Assembly (NCBI GenBank): GCA_949841245.1
Contig: CATKYT010000005.1
Coordinates: 1 to 46,962, forward strand
Direction: 5' to 3'
DNA length: 46,962 bases
Source of the DNA: an uncultured Eubacteriales bacterium
GTDB taxonomy: Bacteria > Bacillota > Clostridia > Christensenellales > UBA1242
The translations under genes were made by a program, and so were the position numbers. The stretch's first letter is position 1. Each line of letters begins with the position of its first letter. The notes beneath the pieces are model-generated. The model ran no database searches and was not told the DNA's origin. It was given only the letters and a program-made list of their open reading frames with translations. Shown here one piece after another: positions 7,299 to 18,800 of this stretch.

Positions 7299-10200
7299 AT
7301 GGAAAAAAAATTCAATATAACCAAAACTGTCTTTTACATATTTTTCGCATTTTGCTTTTTAGGTGCGGGAATTTTTTGTTTAAATAAGACATTAATTTTT
7401 GAAAGTGCATCAGCAGAAGTCGTGGAAAGTGAACTTGACAACAGAGAAACTGTTGATTACTTTTCCGTGCGAGAAAAAACACCAAGTGGTTCTGGCACAG
7501 AAATTAACCCTTTAACAAATGACACATTCCTTTATTCCAACAACAATGCTTTAAGCATATCTCTGCTTTCAAATGGAAACGAAGTAAACACTGGTGACAA
7601 CTTTTTATATTACGAAAATGTTTACTATCCAGATCCAACAAACAAAAACAATTTTCAATTTTACAGAAACATTGAAGTCAACTTAGAAATCAATGGCAAA
7701 AAGAAAGATTTAACAAGTTACAATTTCATCACAAGCACATCATCTGTTGCCTTCCCAAATGAGCCTACATCCAATCCTCAAAAGTTTGAAATACTGTTCA
7801 ACAACACAGGTGCAGAAAGCAATGCAATTAAAATTGTTGATGAAAACAACAAACTCATTGAAGAAGGTGTCTATAAACTCAGAATTCATTTCACTCGTTT
7901 CTACACCACAAACGGAGAAAATGATATTTCAACAACAACTTTTGAATCAGAAGGCGTTGACATAGAATACAGTTTTTACATGTTTGATAAATCTTCTTAC
8001 ATAATCAACAACAACCCAGTCATCAAAACATTTAATTTTGATAAATCAATTGTTACATCAAATTCCATAACAGAAAACTCAACTGGTTTCTATCTTTACA
8101 GCAACTATTCTTCAGAAAACGAAGCAAACAAAATTCCTTATATTGAATTTGACCACACACGCTTTGAACTTGACATTGCAAAAACACTTCAAGACAAAAC
8201 CACAACAATGCAAATAAGTTTTGCAGAAGATAAAAATGAAAATGGAATTGCAGTTTCAGAAAACAACTTTGCTTACACACAACTTTTCAAAGATGAAAAT
8301 GGTCAATCTAAATGCCGAGTGTTCTTTACTGAACTTGGAAACTATACAATTAAATTTAAAGCAATTTTTGTTTATGAAGAACAAAACTCCGAAGGTCAAG
8401 TCGCAAAAAGACAACTGCACAACATTGATGCAGTTACAGGACAAGCCAAAACTGCTTTGGTTTATATGTATGGCTATCAACTTGCCTACACCGATCACGA
8501 CAAGCCAACCAATTCAGATGGTTCTCATCAAACGAGTGAAATGAAAGATTATGACTTTACTGCAAATGAATTTTATAATGGTGCTGATATTACAAGCGGA
8601 TTTTTAAATTCAAATGAAAACTTTTCGCAATCTAATTTAAGTGCCACATTCCAAGAAGCCAACATCATTAATTACATAAACAACAACAAATTGTCCCCTG
8701 TAAAAACAGACCAAACACCTGTTTGGCTTAACGGAAACGCAACTTTAAATCCAAACATGAGTTATGTTTTCACAACTAAGAAACAAGCAGGTTATACTCA
8801 ATATGGAAACACAAAACTTTATGATGGCACAGCAGAAGGTTCACAACTTTATTTAATGGAAAAATTTAATGGCTCATCACTCAGCACAACAGGCACTTAC
8901 ATCTATGTGGTTGCCTATACATTCAACAACTATCGCTTACACGCCAATCAAATTTCAGACACCACTGTTTTCTATCAAATTTTCTATTTCCAAATTTATA
9001 AATCTAAAGCAAGCATAAGTCTTAAAACAGCAGAAACTAACAAAGATGTTTCTTCAACAGAATTTTATAATGAAAGCATCATCTTGACTGACACAACAAA
9101 AGAAGAATCATATAATCAAGACATTGAAATTTTAATCTATGCAAAAGATTATGAAAATGGTGGTTTCCTTTCAAACTTTGGTGGAGAAAATGGAATATTA
9201 CTTTCCGAACTTGACACCGACCATGACAATGTTGTTATTTTGGAAGACAGTGCACACTATTCAATTTGGCTTTACCAAAAAAGCACAGGCATTACATCCA
9301 AAAATGAAGATTATTATTTCACAATCGACAAATATGAAATCAACTATGACGACATTAAAGCAAGAACTGTTAAACAACAAACCAACGGAACAGATTATGA
9401 GATAATTTCTGATGTAAATGGATTTGCCACAAATGAAAACTTTGCACTGTCTTGGCAAGAAAAGAAAAGTGGAGCAAAAACAACAGCATATTATAAACGC
9501 TTCTCTTTGGAAAATTACAATTTCTATAAAGAAAGCACTACAGCAACTCAACTAAGCACATTCTTGCAAAACCACAATTCCCTTCCTGTCAATCATGCAT
9601 TGAACATGTCAACAGAAGGAACTATTTGGAATAAACTTGGAAATGTCACCGACAATGGAAACACTTTAAACAAAGACACAGTTTCAGGAACAGGAAATTT
9701 TGTGCTTTCAGCATCAGGTCTTTATTTGGTGGACATCTATGATGAAGCAGGAAATCACACTGTAAAAGTTTTCTTCCTTGATTCAACAACTCCAATCTTT
9801 GCAGTAAGTGATGGCGTAACTTACAGCATTCCAAGCAGTTCAATTTATATTACTCAAAGCCAAAATCTTTATTGGGGTCAAAATAAACTTATCAGATTAA
9901 TCAATTTCAATTCTTTCAATTTCAATAATGTTAAACTTGACAGCAACAACGAATATTACCTTGAAGGTTCAAACAGATTTGTTAAAGATGTGATTTCAGA
10001 ATATGAATTCTATAAATCTAAATCCAAAGACGAGAACAAAAATGACATTTACAGCATGGAAATCTTTGAAGCAATGTATAAACTCTATCAAGACCAAAAC
10101 AAAGATGATAAGCCAGATTATTTGGAATATTACACTTTCTATTCTGACACCATGACGGAATATAACGGAATCTATCTTAAAATTCCAATTAGCAATGTTT

Positions 10201-13200
10201 CTTATTTCATCGACAGACAACACTCTCAATATACAAAACAAACTGATGTTTATGAAGCACATATTGGCAACGAAGAAGAAATGACTTACAGGGTTCTCAT
10301 CAGAGACATGTCAAACACAAAAAAAGCTGTTGGCTATGCTGATGATGCACAAATTCAATATACCAACTATTTCAGTGCAAAACAGACAATCATAATCAGT
10401 TTTGATACATCAGAATTTTTTGTAAACTTTAAAAATGCCAATGGCGAAACCGAAGTTTTGTCATCAAACACAAATGAAGAAGACAAAGAAAACTCTGTAA
10501 AAACAACCTATCTAAGCCCATCCAGCATGAATAAAGAATTCAGTGTTTCATTTATTCCAACAACAGTGATTGCTGGTGCTGGTGGAGAAAGTTCCAAAAC
10601 AATTCAAATAGACACCGTTGAAGCCAAGTTTTATAAAGCAGGAAAAGAATCCAAAGTTGAAAAGAACGGCATTACCTATTACTATTATGAACTTTCAGAC
10701 AGTTATTCCATCATTCCAATCTATCAATTTAACAATGTTCAAAACACAAGCAAAATAAGTGAAGTAATCAATGCCACCGACGGAGTTACAGCTGCTGGTA
10801 AATATGAAATCACCAGAAAATATTATTTCAATAATGACGCTGTTGACACAGAATATTATTGCAATGAAAATGATTTTATCACCCGCACATATGTCTTCTA
10901 TGTTGACCGTTATGGCGTTGTAACCAATCCTGTTTACAGCGAATTTGATAATAAGCATTCTGAAAGCATGGTTGGTGGAGATATATTTGTCACACTTTAT
11001 GACAACGGAACAAATGCAGACTTACTTGTTTCCTTCCCTGATTCATTTAATGGAAACCAAAATGGCAATTCCATTTACAACACAGGAAATTTAAACATTA
11101 CAAGTCCAATCTTTGAAACCAACAAACTTCCACTTAAATTGTATATTCCACAAATGAAATATACAAAGTCCGTTTCAAAAAATGATTTAACAAACGGTTA
11201 TGACTTCTCAGTTGACATTAATGACGCAATGAATCAATTTGCCAATAACGATATCATTTCAGAATATGTGTTGTATGCAGAAATATATAAAGACAATTTA
11301 AAAACCTTATATGCTGCAACAACAACAGATTTAAACAACCCAACTTTGGACAGCACTTTGGCAACAGCAACGGAAAACGGCTTCTTGACATTTTATCACA
11401 GAAACAACAACACTGTGGAGCAATTGAATGGTTTAAGTGAAGCAGGAACTTATTATGTTCGAATTTATCAAGGTCGTTTTGGAAATGAAATCGGCGAAAA
11501 CAGTTTCAATCAATTCCTGACATTCTATTTCACAATTGAAGAATCTGCGCCAGATTTCACTGTAAGAACAACCAACATGGCAGATTTAAATTTTGATGCC
11601 AACGACACAACAAATGACTATTCTGTTCGATATCACACCAATCAGTCCAGACTTGAATTAGTTTGGGATGAAGGCTCTACTTATATGGCGGACATTGACA
11701 AAGCAAACATTATGTTTAAGTTTAAAGGCAGTCGCCAAGAAATCAATGCAAAAACAATTTTCCCAGACATTGAAAACCTTAAACCAGTAAATGGAAAATA
11801 TGTTTTGGAAATCAATTTGGCAAGCCTTGGAAATTACAACATCTATTCACATGACAACTATGTTGACATCACAATGCAATATATAAATCATGATGATTTG
11901 CTTTACAGCAAAGTGACAAAAAGAATTTATGTTGACCTTTCTGCTCCACTTACAACAATAAATTCCCTTGTGACAAAAGTGACAAGCGGAACAATTGGTG
12001 AAAGTGGTGGTGCTTCCCGCTTAAGCGAAAGAATGCTTCGTTCTCGCTTCCAAGCAGATGGCAGAACCTTGGCTACTAATGATTTAAACACTTGTTACAA
12101 TGTTTCAATTTCCACAGAACCTTTTGCTTATTATTCTTATAATGTAACCAATAAAACTGGAAATGATTTTGCTCAAACATTGCTGACAAATAAAGATTAC
12201 ATGACTTATGTTCGTGCGTTCAGCAAAACAGGAAGCAATGCAAAATATGCTTCAACACAAAATCAAGAAACTGCTCCTGGCGATTTCCGAGCAAGTAATT
12301 TCACTGAAATAAGTCAATTTATAAGTGAAAAGGGTGGTTTTGAAGTAGGAACTTATTATGAAATTGTGGAAACAGACTTGGCTGGAAATATGACAATTTA
12401 CACAGTTTATGTGACAAGTTATAATGCAAATGAAAATGCCGACCAAGAAATTATTGCCTTTATAGATGGTTCAAATCAAAACTCAGCATATACAATATCT
12501 GATTTTACAGAAGCACAAAACTATTATAAAACAGACACAATGCACAACATATATTCAAAAAGAGGATTTAATCTTCAAAACATCAATTATTTTGGAGATG
12601 TTTGGTCACAAATCTACATCAGAACACGAAATGCACAAAATCAAGTAAACACCTATTACATCAATTTAACGCCTTGGGGATATGCTTACGACCTTGTCAA
12701 CCAAACTCATATCACAATGGTGGATTTAAGAAATTTAATTGATGGTTCAGTAAATTCTACTTACAAACACCTAGTTCAAATATATGACAGATTAAATTCA
12801 CAAACAGAAAACTTCTACATCAACATAAACAATCAAAGTTTGCGTTATGAACTTACAAAAGAAGAAAACAAAGAATATTTAACCATAACTTCAAACCCTT
12901 CAAATGAGCAGATTAAAAACCCTGTAACGGCAGAAAAAGCATTCTTGACACAACTTACCATCACCGCAATTTTGCCTGACACAAACGAAACTATTGAACT
13001 TTATAACAAAACAAATAAACTTGGTTTTTCAGAACTTTGGACAAGCAATGAAAACATTGAAGTTAAGGCAGACACAAATTTAAGAACACTTACATTTAAT
13101 GTTAGAGATTCAATTGGCTTTGCCGACAACACCAGAATAAATTACACATTTACAGACAACTATGGTGGAGTTTATAAAGAGATTCATCTATACAACGAAT

Positions 13201-15641
13201 CGATTATTTCACAAGAAATCACAGTTCCACAGGGCAAACATCTTTATTCTTATGTTGAAGAAGACACAGGCAGAATTTACTATCTGACAGACAGCACAAT
13301 CCAATTCAACTATAACCCTAGACGATATGTAGTTAAAGTGTTTGATTTAGAAAACGGAAAGCCAACAACAAATCTTTTCAATGCAACTTTTAAAGAAACA
13401 CCATCTAATGGCATTTCTGTAATGACCATCACAACAACAAAAACCAACCTTTATGATGATGGTTTCATAATTGTTTGTTACAACGCTTACTCCACAGATG
13501 AAACAGAAGACATCACCCAGACAAATCCAGTTAAAACAATTTACTTTAAACTTTACAACATGTTGCCTACACCAAATGAAACTAACAACATCAACGAAAT
13601 TGGTCAGTTTAAATTTTTGGACACTAATGGCATCAACATAACTAATGAAATTGTTTCTGGTCAAGCAAGTGGCGAAACAGGTTATTATTCAGAAGTAAGA
13701 TTGCAATACAACAGCAACATCAGCATGGAAATCCCAGTTGTTTACTCTTACAGTAAAGATAAAACCAATTGGACAGAAATCACATCCAACACCATAAGTT
13801 TTAAATGTGAAGACGAAAATGCTGAAACTTATTACATCAAAGTTTGGTATAAAGAAAAATTTATCGAAAACTATTATTCATCTGGTTATGTATTCTCATT
13901 TGTTCCAGAAGAACAAATCTTTGAATTTACATTGACATCACTTACTCAAACTTACTGGATTGAAAACACATTAACTGGCGAAATCATCAATAAAAGCGAT
14001 TATGTGTTTGAAACAACAAGCGGAAGTTACACACACTATATTGTCAACCTTTCTTACTTAAACAGCAGTTACATCAAAATAAACACCAACAGCGAACAAC
14101 AAATCACTTACACGAAGATTGGTGAAATTCAAGATGAAACAGCAGAAAGTGTTTGGACCTACATTTACAGAATTTCCAACTTGAAAAACGGAGTTCCACC
14201 AGAAAACATTTCCGCTTATGAAGTCAATATTGCAATTTCATTTATTCCACCAACTGACAAAATTGTAACAGAGTTTTACACTTATGATGAAACCACAGGA
14301 AAAATGAACACCAACAACAATTTGGCAAATCAACTTTCAAAAGAAATAATTGTTTTGCAATCATCATCGTTAAATCAAATTGAATTACAATGGTCAGAAT
14401 ATTATGGAATTAAACAAAACAAAATCAATCTAAAAATATTCAAAGATGGAATTGAACTTGCTCCAACCGTTTACACCAGATATTCAAACGATAAAAAGAA
14501 AACTTACAGTTATGTCTATCTGACACATTCAGGGAAATATACAATTTCATTTAAAGACACTTCTGGAAACGAACATCGTTTCAGCAATGCAACAGTTGGG
14601 CAATATAAAGAATTTACACTTACTTTTGTCAAAGATGTTCCTTTCAATGTCACCTACACAAATCTTATGACAGGCGATCGCGAAACAACAATTCCAATTC
14701 GCGAAGCAATTTACAATGGTTCTGTAACCCTGAAAATTGATTCCAGTGTTCTTTCAAGTTACTACACTTACAGTTGCAATGTAATAAGAAATGGCAGAGA
14801 ATACACAGGCTTTGTGGCTGACACAAACACTTGGACTTATACTTTCAACGAAACAGGTTATTATCAAGTGACTTTTTCAGCAACAACAGCAACAACAGAA
14901 TCAGCAATCCGCACTGAAACCTATCAATTTACAATCTTGGATGAAGATGAATACAAATATTCTTACATCGTAAATCCATATTCAAATTATTACATTGAAA
15001 AGGTCATTAAAGATGGCGTGGATGTGACTGAAAGTTTGACTCAGACATTGTCTGTTTCAAAGATAACAGTAAATGGAAAAACCTATATGAAAGCACTTCC
15101 ACTTTCATACATTGATGAAAAAACTGGCGAAGGAACATATTACATCACAATAAATTCCAACAACAAACTTTATAAAGCAGATTCTGAAATAACAAGTTGG
15201 ACATTCAAAGTTGTTATAAAACCTTCTGACACAGTTCCAATCATCATTTCTCATGAAAATGGTTCTTCCACAACTGACAATATTACAATTGCTCTTAACA
15301 CTCAAAACATCTATGAACAACTTGGCAGAGTGACTTTGGTTGTTGTAAGATTTAACAATAACAACCAACAATACATTTACTATCAAAGTGAAATTTCTTC
15401 AACAAGCAATGGAGTGCTTAATACAAGCATTGATGATACAGGAACATATTTAATTCAAATTTACTCAGGTCGCATCGAAAATGGCTCACTTTCAGGAAAT
15501 AATCTTATATTCAGTTATAAAGTTATCCGCAATGAACCATTCAATGCAGCAACAATAATAATTATTGTCGTTTCAGTAATCGTGGCAGTTGCAATCATCT
15601 TCCTTATCATCAAACTTAGAAAGAGAATTTCAGTTAAATAG
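7299..15641 (+). CDS. giant membrane-anchored surface protein, Ig-like repeats (2780 aa)
   Basis: The protein starts with a signal peptide (basic MEKKFNITK, a hydrophobic core, likely cleavage after ESASA at about residue 39). It ends with one membrane helix (about 2750-2771) and the basic tail KLRKRISVK. There is no LPxTG motif, so anchoring appears to be by transmembrane helix. The long exterior is beta-rich, Asn/Thr/Tyr-rich and Cys-poor. It repeatedly shows the end of an Ig-like/Big-type module (G-x-Y-x-V-x-[IV]-x-D-x-[AS]-G-N), for example near residues 810 ('DEAGNHTVKVFFLDSTTPIF'), 1380, 1690 ('DLAGNMTIYTVYV') and 2420 ('DTSGNEHRF'). Adhesion or envelope structure is inferred. The start has a GAGAGGG SD. 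It is convergent with a second large protein of the same design. Confidence 0.8.
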   Translation: MEKKFNITKTVFYIFFAFCFLGAGIFCLNKTLIFESASAEVVESELDNRETVDYFSVREKTPSGSGTEINPLTNDTFLYSNNNALSISLLSNGNEVNTGDNFLYYENVYYPDPTNKNNFQFYRNIEVNLEINGKKKDLTSYNFITSTSSVAFPNEPTSNPQKFEILFNNTGAESNAIKIVDENNKLIEEGVYKLRIHFTRFYTTNGENDISTTTFESEGVDIEYSFYMFDKSSYIINNNPVIKTFNFDKSIVTSNSITENSTGFYLYSNYSSENEANKIPYIEFDHTRFELDIAKTLQDKTTTMQISFAEDKNENGIAVSENNFAYTQLFKDENGQSKCRVFFTELGNYTIKFKAIFVYEEQNSEGQVAKRQLHNIDAVTGQAKTALVYMYGYQLAYTDHDKPTNSDGSHQTSEMKDYDFTANEFYNGADITSGFLNSNENFSQSNLSATFQEANIINYINNNKLSPVKTDQTPVWLNGNATLNPNMSYVFTTKKQAGYTQYGNTKLYDGTAEGSQLYLMEKFNGSSLSTTGTYIYVVAYTFNNYRLHANQISDTTVFYQIFYFQIYKSKASISLKTAETNKDVSSTEFYNESIILTDTTKEESYNQDIEILIYAKDYENGGFLSNFGGENGILLSELDTDHDNVVILEDSAHYSIWLYQKSTGITSKNEDYYFTIDKYEINYDDIKARTVKQQTNGTDYEIISDVNGFATNENFALSWQEKKSGAKTTAYYKRFSLENYNFYKESTTATQLSTFLQNHNSLPVNHALNMSTEGTIWNKLGNVTDNGNTLNKDTVSGTGNFVLSASGLYLVDIYDEAGNHTVKVFFLDSTTPIFAVSDGVTYSIPSSSIYITQSQNLYWGQNKLIRLINFNSFNFNNVKLDSNNEYYLEGSNRFVKDVISEYEFYKSKSKDENKNDIYSMEIFEAMYKLYQDQNKDDKPDYLEYYTFYSDTMTEYNGIYLKIPISNVSYFIDRQHSQYTKQTDVYEAHIGNEEEMTYRVLIRDMSNTKKAVGYADDAQIQYTNYFSAKQTIIISFDTSEFFVNFKNANGETEVLSSNTNEEDKENSVKTTYLSPSSMNKEFSVSFIPTTVIAGAGGESSKTIQIDTVEAKFYKAGKESKVEKNGITYYYYELSDSYSIIPIYQFNNVQNTSKISEVINATDGVTAAGKYEITRKYYFNNDAVDTEYYCNENDFITRTYVFYVDRYGVVTNPVYSEFDNKHSESMVGGDIFVTLYDNGTNADLLVSFPDSFNGNQNGNSIYNTGNLNITSPIFETNKLPLKLYIPQMKYTKSVSKNDLTNGYDFSVDINDAMNQFANNDIISEYVLYAEIYKDNLKTLYAATTTDLNNPTLDSTLATATENGFLTFYHRNNNTVEQLNGLSEAGTYYVRIYQGRFGNEIGENSFNQFLTFYFTIEESAPDFTVRTTNMADLNFDANDTTNDYSVRYHTNQSRLELVWDEGSTYMADIDKANIMFKFKGSRQEINAKTIFPDIENLKPVNGKYVLEINLASLGNYNIYSHDNYVDITMQYINHDDLLYSKVTKRIYVDLSAPLTTINSLVTKVTSGTIGESGGASRLSERMLRSRFQADGRTLATNDLNTCYNVSISTEPFAYYSYNVTNKTGNDFAQTLLTNKDYMTYVRAFSKTGSNAKYASTQNQETAPGDFRASNFTEISQFISEKGGFEVGTYYEIVETDLAGNMTIYTVYVTSYNANENADQEIIAFIDGSNQNSAYTISDFTEAQNYYKTDTMHNIYSKRGFNLQNINYFGDVWSQIYIRTRNAQNQVNTYYINLTPWGYAYDLVNQTHITMVDLRNLIDGSVNSTYKHLVQIYDRLNSQTENFYININNQSLRYELTKEENKEYLTITSNPSNEQIKNPVTAEKAFLTQLTITAILPDTNETIELYNKTNKLGFSELWTSNENIEVKADTNLRTLTFNVRDSIGFADNTRINYTFTDNYGGVYKEIHLYNESIISQEITVPQGKHLYSYVEEDTGRIYYLTDSTIQFNYNPRRYVVKVFDLENGKPTTNLFNATFKETPSNGISVMTITTTKTNLYDDGFIIVCYNAYSTDETEDITQTNPVKTIYFKLYNMLPTPNETNNINEIGQFKFLDTNGINITNEIVSGQASGETGYYSEVRLQYNSNISMEIPVVYSYSKDKTNWTEITSNTISFKCEDENAETYYIKVWYKEKFIENYYSSGYVFSFVPEEQIFEFTLTSLTQTYWIENTLTGEIINKSDYVFETTSGSYTHYIVNLSYLNSSYIKINTNSEQQITYTKIGEIQDETAESVWTYIYRISNLKNGVPPENISAYEVNIAISFIPPTDKIVTEFYTYDETTGKMNTNNNLANQLSKEIIVLQSSSLNQIELQWSEYYGIKQNKINLKIFKDGIELAPTVYTRYSNDKKKTYSYVYLTHSGKYTISFKDTSGNEHRFSNATVGQYKEFTLTFVKDVPFNVTYTNLMTGDRETTIPIREAIYNGSVTLKIDSSVLSSYYTYSCNVIRNGREYTGFVADTNTWTYTFNETGYYQVTFSATTATTESAIRTETYQFTILDEDEYKYSYIVNPYSNYYIEKVIKDGVDVTESLTQTLSVSKITVNGKTYMKALPLSYIDEKTGEGTYYITINSNNKLYKADSEITSWTFKVVIKPSDTVPIIISHENGSSTTDNITIALNTQNIYEQLGRVTLVVVRFNNNNQQYIYYQSEISSTSNGVLNTSIDDTGTYLIQIYSGRIENGSLSGNNLIFSYKVIRNEPFNAATIIIIVVSVIVAVAIIFLIIKLRKRISVK

Positions 15642-15646
15642 TTTAA

Positions 15647-15677
15647 AAGAAACGAGTATAAACTCGTTTCTTTTTTT
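15647..15677 (+). terminator. intrinsic terminator of the 2780-aa gene
   Basis: GAAACGAG-TATAAA-CTCGTTTC followed by seven T residues, just after the stop codon. Confidence 0.9.
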
Positions 15678-15763
15678 GACATTTTTGTTTTAAAAATTAT
15701 TAATTAAATCTTTATATTAATTTATAGCAGTTAATTTTAAAATTATTTTTATATAATAAAAAT

Positions 15764-15793
15764 AAAAAAGACTGATTAAATCAGTCTTTTTTT
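15764..15793 (-). terminator. intrinsic terminator of the 1451-aa gene
   Basis: GACTGA-TTAAA-TCAGTC flanked by A and T runs. On the minus strand it follows the stop of the 1451-aa gene. With the terminator at 15647-15677 it separates the convergent giants. Confidence 0.88.
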
Positions 15794-15803
15794 ATAATGA
15801 CAA

Positions 15804-18800
15804 TTATTTCTTTTTAAGTTCTTTGTCAAGTTTAACTTTTGAAACAACAAAGTAAACAATAACACCAACAAGAACAAGAACAGAAAGAACAATTAAGACA
15901 ATTCCAACAATTTGATAAACTTCTGTGTTAGATTGAGTTTCTGTTGTAACTTCAAACTTGAATGTTTCAGTAGTTGTTGGGCCGTCATCTCTTGTTACAG
16001 AAACTGTAATTGTATATGTTCCAACTTGAAGGTCATCAACATAATATTTACCGTTTCTTTCTTCTGCCAAGTTTTTGTTGTCAGCATCAGCAACAACTTC
16101 AATTTTTGTTGTGCATTGGTTTTTGTCCATATTTGTTACAGTAATCAAACTTGGGTCAAGAACAAGTTGTTCACCAACAGTGTATTTCTTGTCTGAATCA
16201 AAGAATTTATCATCAAATTTCAATTTAGGAGCAGTAACATCACCGATAACAATTGTTACAACTTTAGATGTTGCAGAATTGCCTTTCTTATCTTTTACAG
16301 AATAAGTGATTGTATAAGTTCCATCTGGATTGCTTCCAGCACCAACATTGATTTTATATTCTCCGCCTTTAATGGCATCTTTTCCATCAAATGTTGCAGA
16401 TGGAGCAGAATTTCCATTAGCCAATGTTCCTGTTACACGAATGCTTGCAGAAGATTCATCAAGTCCGCTTGCATCAGTTGCTTCAAGTCCAAAGATTTTC
16501 AAAGAATAAACATCACTGACAGCATTTGCTTTAAGTTCTTCAATTGAAAGTTTTGGAGAATAAAGTTCTTCATAATAATTTTCTTTAAACTTAGGTCCAG
16601 TTGTGTCAGTTACTGAAATTGTGTAAGTGTCACTTTCAAGTCTGTAAGCCATAAGTTCGTTGTATAATGTTTCAGCAGAAATTCCAATAACACTTGTAAA
16701 GTCTGTTGCAACAATGCCATTTTTAGTTATAACTATATTGTTATTTTCATCTTTTGACACATTGTAAATTGTGCTTCCAGATGTAACTTTGTAACTTCCA
16801 TCAATAAGAGTTTCAACCTTAATGCCACTCTTAGTAGTTCCACTTCCATCAACGGCTGTGTTGATAAGTTCATAATAAGTGCCATAGTCATATTTGTTTG
16901 TTGTGTCATTCCATTCTAATTCGTTATGATATTTAAACATGTGAACATTGTATGCAGTCATTTCTGCTGTATAAACGATGTCATAAGTTCCTGTCTTAGA
17001 TGGTTTAAACACACTGCCAAGAGTTCCTACATTTACAGAACCATAATTTTCTTTAACAGCTCCATTTTCATCAACACCAACAACAACATAGTTGACAGCA
17101 TCTAAACTTGCTTGTTGAGCATCAGACAAATCTGACAAACTGTTAAGGTAATCATATTCGTCTTTTGTCATGCTTTTAGAAATATTGTAACTTACTGTAG
17201 GAGTTGGAATATTGATTTCTGGGTTGTCGTCAAGTTGGTAAGAACCACTTTCCAAAGAAGCAGCAAGAGATGGTGCTTGATTGATAGTTCTTCCACTTAC
17301 TGTATATTTCAAGAATGCAACGATTGTTCTGTTTTCAGAGTCTTTAAGTGCAACACTTACTCTGTATTCACCAGCAGAAACAGCATCAAATTTACCAGCA
17401 TTTAAAATGTAAAACATGCCCATGCTCATATTTTTGTCAGTTTCATAAACAGAAATGTTTGTGTCACCATCTACATAATAAGCATTAACATCATAAGTCA
17501 CATAGTTAATGGCATCATCAATTGCTTTAAATTCTGGGAGAGTAATTGTGTCGCCTTGATTGTAAATGAAATTGTTGTCATCTTCAATCTTTAAGTCATT
17601 TGTAAATCTTACAGGATTTTCATCCTTAATATTTTCAATAGCAACTTCTTTTGCATACATATTCAAATTGCCATAGTCATCATAAACATAAGAAACAACT
17701 TGGAGTAAGTTTGCATTTTCAGGAGCCTTTTTCAAATCAATTGAATAAGAAGTGCTGTTGTCAACTGTTAAATCAACATAACCTGTTCCATTAAATTTGG
17801 CATATTTATCTACCAATAAATTAACTGGGTCGCTGTCATCTTTAACTTCTTTTTCTTCCAAATCATCAAACACATCTGTGATGTCAACATTTGAAAGTTT
17901 AACAGGTTCATCATCTTCTGAGAACACATCAAGCACAGTTGTTGTTCCACTTGTTTTGTTTAAATAACGATACAATGTTACAACATTCATGTTTGTATCT
18001 CTTGTGTCAGAAGCAGTAGGTTTGTCAATTTTAATTGTTGTGTTTGGAACATATTTGTCTGCAAGAGTAGTTGAAAATCTGATTGTAGGAGCATCATTAT
18101 CAACACCAGAAGAAACCATCATGCTTTCTGTCTTAGTGTTTTTGTTGCCCGCTTTATCAGTTGCTGTGTAACGGATGTAATAAGATCTTGCACCCATACC
18201 ATAATATTTTGTTCCACCAATTTCAGTAACTTGTGATGTAGTTGCACCAAATGTTTCATTGCAATCAACATATGCAAGACCTAAATCTGATAAAGTTTTT
18301 CTTACATTTGCATCTGTCAAACTTTTTGTAAGCAATGATTTGAATGAATTGAAGTCAGTAACAGATGAAACTTGTTTGTTGATTATTGTGCCAAAATAGT
18401 TATACATATTTAAAGCGTTTGCATTGTCAACAACAATCAAATAGCCATTATTTTGAAGCCAAGCAAGTCTTTTTTCATCAGCAGTTTTGCCTGTTGTAAG
18501 GTCAGAATCGGAAACAAATGCATTTGCATCTGCTTTTTCTGCTTTCTTAACAGCCTTGTTGATGAGATAGTTGTTTGTCAACATGCTTCTCCAAGCACTG
18601 TCACTGTCAGCATCACTTCCGCCATAATTGAAAATCAAGTTAAATTCGTCATAGTTATCAATTGTAAGTTTAACTTCATCGCCTGTCAATATTTGACGAG
18701 TAAGTTCGCTTTCACTTGCAGTTGAAACATTGTCTTTTATGCCAATTGCATAAACCACAACACTGTTTGGAGCATGACGAGAAGCCAATTTCCAACTTTC